A program made the translations under genes and the position numbers. Source: Paulinella micropora (lineage: Eukaryota; Cercozoa; Imbricatea; Euglyphida). Taken from it: a DNA stretch of 35,157 nucleotides. The stretch is taken from contig BJOX01000347.1 in NCBI GenBank assembly GCA_009731375.1, forward strand, positions 401,986 to 437,142, read 5' to 3'. Positions 28,322-35,157 of the stretch are shown in pieces (positions within the stretch are counted from its first letter, which is position 1; the number at the start of each line of letters is the position of its first letter). A model generated the notes under the pieces. It was not told the DNA's origin and did not search any database. It worked only from the letters and a program-made list of their open reading frames with translations.

Positions 28322-29107
28322 TTTTACAGCCTTTCATTTCCTTCCTTCTGCGTCAGGTATCGCTTCGAACTTGAGCCTGAGGAAATCCCGGGTTGCAACG
28401 GAGCACCGAATCAAAGCGGCAAAGCAACAGAAAGGGCAAGCTCAAAAGCATGCTTCAAACAGACAGAGCGCCACCCGCTTGCGCAGTACCAGAGCTTTGG
28501 CTCGTTGTTTGGGTTCCGTCTGCCCGCCTCGGAAGTTGGAGCCACAACTAGAAAGGTACTCATGCTCTAAACCCGACTTCACTCATACCAACGTTTAAAA
28601 GCACAGTGTGAGCGTGCAATTCTGTCGATCTATTAATCTATATAACCGTTAAGTCGGACATCTTTATACCCTAAGAATTATAAGTATCTCTCTGTACTCT
28701 ATTGTCCCATACCTATCTATCTTTCAATGTACATACCTATATGTTCACATATTTTATTTGTGTATGCCTATTTGTCTCTATTCCCATCACTATCTTATGT
28801 CATAATATGTTCTTTTTGAGGTGGTGGCTTCAATTCAAGACCGTTATGGAGCCGTTCAAGAGTTCTCCTTCGAAGTACCCGTTTCACCATCGAACGGGAA
28901 TCAGAGCCCTGAAGAGTAAATACCTTGCTCTGAATTATTTGTTTTTATACAGCCACACATTTTTCAAGTATTTTTCTATTTCTTTGAACGCTGCAATTCC
29001 TTTCAACAGGTTTTCTGTATTATTGCAAGGTGATGGTTAGTGCATGGAAATCTATAATGTTATGTTTTTGAGAATTGATGCTGTTATGTTTCTTTTTCAC
29101 TATTAAA

Positions 29108-29712
29108 TCAGAAGGTGGGGCCAATTGTTATCTGTGATTGAATAGCTTGGTCTCGCAAGGGCAAGACAGGTGGCTGGTTCCGGCAGAGTTCAACAGAGAC
29201 GTTGATCAAATTGGGGCTCTTACCTCTACGTTCATTGGTGTGCTTGATTCGAACCCCCTGTGCACAGCTTTCTCTGGCTCCAATCGCCGTCGACTGGAAG
29301 CGGCACACAGACGTCAGGAGCTTCAGACAGACGATGACACACAGAGGATTCTCCTTCTTCATACAGTACATCTTAAGCGAGGCTTTGAGGGGTCTATGTA
29401 CCCGCTCGATCTTGCCATTCGCTCTCGGGTTATAGGCAGTAACATATTGCCATTTCATCCCGTAGTACTTAGATAGTCTGTCGATGACTTCATTATTAAA
29501 GTCAGAACCTCGATCAGAACATATCTTTCTAGGCACTCCGATCTGCGAGACGATCCTGTCGATCAGAGCCTCCGCAGTTGTCTTGCCTGTAACGTCCTTA
29601 ACAGGAACAACCCACACATAATTGGTGGCTCGATCAATGGCAGTAAGAAGGTATCTGTACCCTTCGGCCGATTTGGGGAAAGGTCCCGTGTAAGAATTCA
29701 AACATCCCGGCT
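29108..29712 (-). pseudogene. Ty3/gypsy-type integrase core fragment
   Basis: The minus strand encodes GPFPKSAEGYRYLLTAIDRA, then ICSDRGSDFNNEVIDRLSKY and NPRANGKIERVHRPLKASLK. These are the first Asp (in AID), second Asp (SDRGSDF) and Glu (KIERVHR) of the DDE integrase core, in the order and spacing of Ty3/gypsy elements. About 30 codons after the Glu block the reading becomes unlike integrase (Cys/Val-rich), suggesting a frameshift. Reverse transcriptase and LTRs are absent, so it is a fragment. It is inserted antisense in the polycystin-like gene between the exon ending at 28915 and the coding sequence resuming near 29707. It may belong to the same clade as the element at 1-4718, whose integrase is out of view. 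Confidence 0.8.
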
Positions 29713-31190
29713 GGAAGACCGAAGAGCCATCCGTGGACGTATGCTAAAGTCATTGAAGGACATGAAACAAGCTGTCGTTGACTCTCCCGATAACCAGCTG
29801 CGTATCTGCAAACTGGTTGATGAAGTGACCAACAACCCTGTAGAGTTGGGAGATGAACAAAGGGCTCAGGGCTTAGATCTTGTAGAAAAGTGTATCGAAG
29901 AGCAAGAAGATAAGAATAATCCAGGAAGCGGGCAGGTTGCTGTGGCAGTGGCGAGCTTCTCCTAGGAAGTATCCAGGAGAGCACACTGATCGAATATGAG
30001 AACGGACTTGGCACATTCAGCTATCGGCGGCGTGCAATCATGTCCGAACGCCAGGCACTGCTGGCACTGCAGCAGCAGGAGTTTGCTAAGCTTGGTTCTT
30101 CCATGATCAAGGCCAAGAATATTATTGTGGGCAGCGTCTACCCCGGCACAGGATACATCACGCAGGGAGAACGAATGGAATTGAATGCCACGGGGCTAAC
30201 TTGCAGTTCCAAGTGCGCACCGATGCTAACGCGGGGCAGCCCTTCCAAGCTGCAGGTGCAGCCGTGACCCTCCCTGAAGGCATCACCGACATAAACCAGA
30301 TCTATGCGCTTGCTGTACTGCAAGGGACAGATATATACAGTTTGCTCACAGCAAAACGGATGAGCAGACGGCTCTTTCAAGCTGTGGATGATAACAGCAC
30401 AAACTCTTCCAACGACAGAATCGACAACACTGTGTCTGTCTCCCTTGTGATCTGTGATGGAACTGCACTCGAAGTTTCAGCGCTGGATGAGCCCATCAAA
30501 TTGATGATCCCTCACGACACGCTCTTGTTTGTTCGCGGCACTTCACGGGCAGCTGCAGGAGCGGACGGTTGGATGTGTGACGCTGCCAGTGTTGACGAGC
30601 TGCAAGGCGTGGAAAGACATTGCCAATTTTTGGTTGAAAACTCAATTCTTGATGACCCTGAGTTCAGCGTAGCGCGAGAATGGAATGGTGCTAACTGCAC
30701 CTACGATTTCTGGAACTCCACAGAAAACACAATGGTCTGTCTCTGTTCCCGCCTTGCAGTCTTCTCAGTGAAGACTGAAGATTACGTTCCGCAAGTCAAC
30801 ACATTAGAAGAAGAAGTGTTTCGAAGCCTTACATGGGAAAACCTCGAAGAAAGCCCCACTTCTATGATCGCAGTATTTGTCCTTACTGCTGTGTATTTTA
30901 TCTTGTTGGTGGTCGCCATGCTGCCTCAGCGATGCAAGAAGAACCAGAAGCAATCAAAGCAGGGCCTGGATGCAATACGCAATCGATGGATCCAAAGAAT
31001 GGATGAGTCTGAAAACTCTCGCGGATGTGCAGGCCTCCTTCGGGAATACAAGCACAGTCTCCTGAACGGCCACCTTGTCGTGTCTTTGCTCACTAAACCT
31101 TAAGGCAAGAACTTCACTCCTGCAGAGCGCATGACCGTTATATATGTGATGCTCTTGCTGCAGCTTGCCATGTGCGCTCTCTTTTATGGA

Positions 31191-31272
31191 ACACAGACGA
31201 AGGCTGCAATGTTCATCGTTTCTATTATCCGACACAGACGGAGGCTTCAGTCTTCATCGTGGCTATTATCTC
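31191..31272 (+). repeat. 41-bp imperfect tandem duplication within a coding exon
   Basis: 31191-31231 and 31232-31272 align without gaps from ACACAGACG to CTATTATC with about nine mismatches. 41 is not a multiple of three, so the duplication shifts the frame of the membrane-helix coding sequence. Confidence 0.8.
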
Positions 31273-31764
31273 TGCTCTGGCAGTCATCGCCCCCTCTGAA
31301 GTGCTTGTAATGCTATTCTCTCGTTCCGGCCGCCTTGCTGCGCGCAACAAATTTCAGTACGATGTGCAGGTATCCGTTTGCAAATTGTTCTCCTCACAAC
31401 GATATCGTAAATGACCGTAAAATCCAGTCTCGTGATTATTGCAACTCTATTGTCTTTTCCTGCGTGTCTGACAGGTTATCAAGGCCGAGACTCTTAAAAG
31501 AAAGTCCCCGCGAGCTCCCTTCACGCTACCCAAGTGGGGGAAACAGTTTGGCTGGCTCCTGTGCCTTCTTATAGGCGTGGGAAGCATCGTGCTGGTGTTC
31601 TATTATGGAAACCAGTTCGATGTGTATCACGATGCCAGTGTGGTATGTGCTCTACGATTTATTCTACTTGTGCTCCTCTATCTCTCAGCATACTGATTAA
31701 TTTTGCATTCGACTGAAATTGTGTATGATTTCAAGAGAGAGGAGATCTAGATACAGATAGACAG

Positions 31765-31787
31765 GGGGGGGGGGGGGGGGGGGGGGG
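31765..31787. repeat. G homopolymer of about 23
   Basis: Lies in the intron between the exons ending at 31642 and starting at 31964. Confidence 0.95.
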
Positions 31788-32433
31788 AAAGGTTGCAAGC
31801 GGATGATGGAGGCATAGTGCAGCTGGACGAGAAAGAAGGAGGCGGTCGACCGCCTCCCTCAGAGTGGATTTGCGAAAGCAGGCCGCCATCGCAGCCCGCT
31901 TCCTTGTACATTTGCCTTGCTTTCCTTACGCACCCGATACGTAGCATACTTTATATTTGCTAGAACTGGATTGCCTCTCCGAACACTTTCAGGCACGGAT
32001 CTGAGCTGTCTGTGTCACATGCAAACACAAAGGACTGCCAGGTCAGCTGCGCCAACAACCGATTGTGCACAGGTAGGTGCTTAATATTGCTGCATTGGGG
32101 AAAGAAGTCATGTATATGTGCAATGTTATATTTGTAACCTAAATTTATGTTGTACTAAAGCATATGCGTTTGTTTGCATTTGTGTATTTCATTCCAAAAT
32201 TGTGCAGTAGTATGAGACAACGTCCTTGGCCATACGTGTGGGATGCTACATATATTGTGTATTTCCACTACCTAAATATTTCCATTCGCAAAAAGGATTG
32301 TCGGTGCTTCGAGGTGGGACGAGGCTCCCTACAAGCTGACGATTCGCGATTTGACTCTTATGAACTCTTTCCCAAGGTTTCTTTCCACCCTTTCACATTC
32401 TTTTACGCTGACGACCTGCCCCTTGCTGCCCTT

Positions 32434-32444
32434 GTCTCTCTCTC

Positions 32445-32475
<31 letters not shown>

Positions 32476-32480
32476 CTCTT

Positions 32481-32514
<34 letters not shown>

Positions 32515-32640
32515 TTTCTCTCTTTCTCTCTCTTTCTCTCTCTCTCTCTCACACACACACACTCTATCTCTCTCTCACTCACTCACTCTCTCTCCTTCTC
32601 TCCCTCTCTCCCTCTCTCCCTCTCTCTTTCTGTCGCTGTA
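32434..32640. repeat. (CT)n-rich tract in an intron
   Basis: CTCTCT/TTTCTC units with a short (CA)n and (CTCA)n island at 32548-32590. Confidence 0.95.
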
Positions 32641-32756
32641 TCAATTTCTCTCTCGGCCTGCCCCCCGCACCTTCCCGCACTCCTCACTTATGTACATATT
32701 TTGTGTTTGCTGCCTGTTTAGACAAGAGACGCAACGCAGTGGATAGGAGCCTTCGT

Positions 32757-33000
32757 NNNNNNNNNNNNNNNNNNNNNNNNNNNNNNNNNNNNNNNNNNNN
32801 NNNNNNNNNNNNNNNNNNNNNNNNNNNNNNNNNNNNNNNNNNNNNNNNNNNNNNNNNNNNNNNNNNNNNNNNNNNNNNNNNNNNNNNNNNNNNNNNNNNN
32901 NNNNNNNNNNNNNNNNNNNNNNNNNNNNNNNNNNNNNNNNNNNNNNNNNNNNNNNNNNNNNNNNNNNNNNNNNNNNNNNNNNNNNNNNNNNNNNNNNNNN
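32757..33000. other. Assembly gap, 244 N, inside the polycystin-like gene
   Basis: The exon starting at 32722 (TRDATQWIGAFV) enters the gap. Coding sequence resumes after it with TWGLDASLLSAYFGSALLLQ, so an exon junction or membrane-helix sequence is missing. Confidence 0.95.
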
Positions 33001-33112
33001 AGGGGTACTTGGGGTTTGGACGCGTCGCTACTGTCTGCATACTTCGGTTCCGCCTTGCTACTGCAAAAGAACCCGTTTGAGAGTAAGGAAAGGCATGAAC
33101 ACTTAGAATTCA

Positions 33113-33162
33113 TAACCTTGTCATACCCCGCCTCTTACCCCTGTCATACCCTGCCTCTAGGT
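33113..33162 (+). repeat. CATACCCC-type minisatellite, plus orientation
   Basis: About three units (TGTCATACCCCGCCTCT, CCCTGTCATACCCTGCCTCT) lie just downstream of a donor-like GAGA|GTAAGG at 33083 and end in CTAG at 33159-33162. This is the same family as in the neighbouring minus-strand introns, but on the opposite strand. Confidence 0.8.
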
Positions 33163-33181
33163 ATGTAAGTAAAAATGCAAG

Positions 33182-34509
33182 TTACTTTCCATGGAATTCT
33201 ATCTTTCCCTGCTCTGGTACAGTACGATCCCGGCGGAACGCCTCATCGAGCCAAAAACACCCTTTGTCCAGTTTCCCTGTTGGGCTTGCCACAGCGCTGC
33301 CGCGGTTCATTTTAACTTCGATGCCTTTTGTCGAATGTCTATCTTCTTCGTTTTCTTTGTCTACTACCGACTTCGGACACACCAGGTGTGCCCCAGAACG
33401 CAGCAGCATCACCAGAGGGCCTTGTCCCTTCTCCCAACAAAAAGCATCTTTTACAAGACCTCCAGATTTCTGTTGTGCCTGTACCACCTTCAAATCTGCC
33501 ACGCTCATTTTCTCGAGCTCAGTATCGTTGAGCGGGTCCAAGCTAACAAGGACACCTTCTTTCCCCACCCTCTCCGGCACCTTCTCGTCAAGCTGCACAG
33601 TATCAAACACATACAGGGTATGAGAGAGACGGGGTATGAGAGGGGTATGAGAGGGGTATGAGAGGGGTATGACAGGCGGGGTATGAGAGGGGTATGGGGT
33701 ATGAGCGAGGTATAAGTGTATGACGGGGGTACAAGGGTACTACCGAGACCAACGCGACATCGACACTGGGAAAGTTTTTCAGAACGCAGCCACGCAACTC
33801 TTTCCCTTCATGCTGCATCACCCAATCCCATCCATCCTTGTTCTTGCTTTCACTACCCCTCTCTTTTGTTGGGGTCTCCACCAGCAAGGTCTGGCGCTTC
33901 TTTGGGAGTTCCACGCGCATGTCAGTGCCCCCTCCTTGCTTGTGCTTCCTGCCTGCCTCCTTGCTCTCCTTTGAGGTGTCCTGGGTCAAATCGAAGGTGA
34001 CCTGCATCAAGAGAGAGAGAGAGAGAGACAGGGGTATGGGACAGGGGTATGGGACAGGGTATGAGACAGGGGTATGAAAGGCGGGGTATGACAGGCGGGG
34101 TATGAGAGGGGTATGAAATGCGGGGTAAAATCGATGGTTTCGACCTCTGCCTCTGCGGGCTGCTCCATCTGCCCCTGCTCTTCCTCTGCGTCCTGCTTCC
34201 CCTTCTCTCCCTCCGTCTTTGGTGACGGTTCCGGCTCCCCCTTGGGTGTTTTCTTTTGCATTGTCTTTCCGAATCGTTGTTGTTCTTTTCTTTTCTCTTT
34301 CTTCAGCTTTTCGACTTGTTTCTTCAGCTTTTCGATATGCTGTGACTTCTTGCCTTTAATTTTCTTCCCTCTCTCCTCCTCTTCCTCCTCGTCCTTGTCC
34401 TCGCCCTCGGTGTCCTCGTCGCTCTGGCCAGGCTGGACAGTGGCGCCCGGGATGATGTCGTATTGGCCGATGTGGTCCGCATTGGAATACGGCTGTGATT
34501 TTCTCTTTT
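33182..34509 (-). CDS. Three-exon gene, acidic/coiled-coil protein of unknown function
   Basis: Exons on the minus strand are 34509-34145, 34001-33744 and 33592-33182 (TAA). Acceptors are TTTGTGTGCAG|AAAAGAG, TTGATGCAG|GTCACC and ACTGTGCAG|CTTGACG. Donors are GCAGAG|GTCGAA and GTCTCG|GTAGTA. The second and third joints are both phase 0 and keep one open frame of about 344 codons. Exon 1 encodes a long acidic run (DEDTEGEDKDEEEEEE) and a basic coiled-coil (HIEKLKKQVEKLKKEKRKEQ). Exon 2 is charged (VTFDLTQDTSKESKEAGRKH). Exon 3 looks globular (VLVSLDPLNDTELEKMSVAD, KGCFWLDEAFRRDRTVPEQG). No domain recognised. The first exon shown begins in phase 1, so an upstream exon holding the start codon is missing, beyond the SINE/(TTA)n block. 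Both introns (143 and 151 bp) consist largely of a CATACCCC minisatellite. Confidence 0.65.
33605..33735 (-). repeat. CATACCCC-type minisatellite filling an intron
   Basis: On the minus strand, units of CTCTCATACCC / CTGTCATACCCCGC repeat about ten times between the donor GTAGTACCC and the acceptor CTGTGCAG. The repeat gives the intron a strong pyrimidine tract on the sense strand. Confidence 0.9.
34011..34130 (-). repeat. CATACCCC-type minisatellite plus (CT)n filling a second intron
   Basis: Same unit family as at 33605-33735 (CATACCCCTGTCC, CATACCCCGCCTGT) with a (CT)n run next to the acceptor (34013-34028). Confidence 0.9.
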
Positions 34510-34534
34510 CTGCACACAAACATGACTCAGTGTT

Positions 34535-34535
34535 A

Positions 34536-34622
<87 letters not shown>
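34535..34622. repeat. (TTA)n microsatellite
   Basis: About 28 TTA units at the left end of a SINE-like repeat, upstream of the three-exon minus-strand gene. Confidence 0.95.
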
Positions 34623-34816
34623 GGGAGTACATAGGCCATCGGTCCTTTCCATGGGCTGATTGGTATAAAGCTCCTAGAGTAATGTTCTATGCCGTCACTT
34701 CCTTTATTCCACCGATTGGTGTGGAGACTTTCCTTATGGAATGGAGGACTGGATGCACATGGCCTTTTGGCTCAGCAATTGGCAGGAGATACACTATTAT
34801 TATTATTATTATTAAA
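34623..34816 (+). mobile_element. SINE-like repeat between two (TTA)n tracts
   Basis: The segment ends CTCAGCAATTGGCAGGAGATACACTATTATTATT. This parallels the 3' end of the main SINE (CAGCCATTGACAGAGAAGCACTATTATTATT), and upstream it shares the GGATGCACATGGCC...GGCTCAGCAATTG order with the repeat at 15474-15834 in reverse. I see no tRNA-like head. It is best read as another subfamily sharing the 3' module. Confidence 0.55.
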
Positions 34817-34871
34817 TCTGCCTTGGAGTGTTGACTGTGACATATTTGAGGGAAAAACCTAGTCACACTTG

Positions 34872-35118
34872 CTAAACAGAGTTCCAGCCCAATGGCCTCA
34901 AGGCGTTAAACTGTGATGCCAACTCATAACCCTTTGGTGGAAGATGCTGGGGAGGAAAGTCGTTGCGCGCGTAAAAGATCTTAAACTCCGCATATGTGGT
35001 TGATAGCCCAGGACCCAGCAGACACCATTGTTTTGGGTGGGGTTTCGAGGCAGCTCTAGCAACCGCGCTTGGTGTATGCACTTGCACATTCGGTGACGTC
35101 TTGCAAGAGGTTGCTGGG
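34872..35118 (-). CDS. Possible terminal exon, unknown protein
   Basis: On the minus strand an acceptor-like GGTTATTCCGCAG is followed by an open frame reading PATSCKTSPNVQVHTPSAVA, WCLLGPGLSTTYAEFKIFYA and YELASQFNALRPLGWNSV, then TAG. Composition is protein-like and GC-balanced. The start must lie beyond the right edge. It could instead be an internal exon of the three-exon gene further left, but its stop precedes any good donor. Confidence 0.4.
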
Positions 35119-35157
35119 ACTGCGGAATAACCTCTGCTTAGTGCAGTCTTGCCCTCA
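35119..35157 (-). mobile_element. SINE-like repeat end (second subfamily), partial
   Basis: The minus strand reads TGAGGGCAAGACTGCACTAAG then GAGGTTATTCCGCA, matching 14838-14873 with one difference. The copy continues beyond the window. Confidence 0.75.

Larger units (their letters stand above)
27089..33082 (+). pseudogene. REJ-GPS-polycystin-like membrane protein gene, multi-exon, with several breaks
   Basis: Family: receptor-for-egg-jelly/polycystin-1-like proteins (large extracellular region, GPS site, transmembrane domain). Exons: 27089-27410 (DGSSSYDPDGDG...FTWSC, the REJ/PKD signature), 27461-27758, 27825-27957 (NAPPSSGICQFSPDHGTA, typical of REJ), 28120-28185, 28357-28555, 28821-28915, about 29707-31369, 31475-31642, 31964-32072, 32722-gap and 33001-33082. 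Intron phases agree at most joints (for example G|GC, GC|A, AA|G). The GPS-like site (30695-30770, CLCSRLAVFSV) precedes a first membrane helix (MIAVFVLTAVYFILLVVAML). Later helices are SVFIVAIISALAVIAPSEV and WLLCLLIGVGSIVLVFYYG. Breaks: TAG at 27243, frame changes near 29960 and at the G run 30192-30195, TAA at 31101, and a duplication at 31191-31272. An integrase fragment interrupts it at 29108-29712. The 5' end is replaced by a SINE head. Either a pseudogene or an error-rich assembly. Confidence 0.75.

Noticed and set aside
27243-31103. Reassignment of TAA/TAG to sense codons
   Set aside because: In-frame TAG and TAA occur in one gene that also has frameshifts, while other ORFs end sensibly in TAA and TAG (for example 33182, 17884 and 4008). 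Pseudogenisation or error explains it better.

Overview
This is a fragment of a repeat-rich nuclear genome from a eukaryote, most likely a unicellular protist. The evidence is GT-AG introns of about 50-160 bp, tRNA-derived SINEs with (TTA)n tails, LTR-retrotransposon parts, long microsatellites, and a REJ/GPS/polycystin-type membrane protein gene. A chromerid or other alveolate would fit, but I cannot fix the taxon from sequence alone. Seven runs of N (6178-6187, 10877-11522, 15364-15444, 20566-20895, 21506-21515, 23376-23498, 32757-33000) are assembly gaps, several flanked by long G or C homopolymers.

Layout. 1-4718 (minus) is the coding part of an LTR retrotransposon: a novel 236-codon ORF, a Gag-like ORF with a CCCH zinc finger and RGG tail, and a Pol frame (protease-like fold, start of reverse transcriptase) that runs off the left edge. 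5758-6110 is a 181-bp tandem duplication. 6306-9638 (minus) is a multi-exon gene with three identical SAP-motif repeats and a C-terminal zinc finger. 9860-10490 (plus) is a broken coding segment that runs into CA/TG and triplet repeats and a gap. 11880-12450 is a T-rich satellite. 12480-14509 (plus) is a multi-exon gene of unknown function whose last visible intron is filled with SINEs and (AAT)n tracts (14524-16285).

17270-20215 is an AT-rich block unlike its surroundings. It holds a small basic ORF, iteron-like direct repeats, and a fused primase/superfamily-2 helicase related to herpesvirus origin-binding helicases. This looks like a captured DNA virus, Polinton-like element or plasmid. 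Its helicase gene is broken by a short duplication and cut off at the 3' end. A tRNA-Lys(UUU) gene lies at 21121-21194. 21260-23500 is simple-sequence DNA. 23500-25140 has weak minus-strand ORFs. 25500-25860 is a diverged tandem repeat. 25909-26745 (minus) encodes a protein with seven HxxGCxCxxC-type motifs. 27089-33082 (plus) is a REJ-GPS-polycystin-like gene with many exons, several frame breaks and an integrase fragment inserted in it. 33182-34509 (minus) is a three-exon gene whose introns are built from a CATACCCC minisatellite. The right end holds one more exon and SINE pieces.

The genes do not form a pathway. The main theme is mobile DNA: LTR elements, three related SINE subfamilies and a primase-helicase element have invaded, truncated or supplied ends to host genes. 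Many ORFs are broken by short tandem duplications or at G homopolymers, so real decay and sequencing error both need to be considered.
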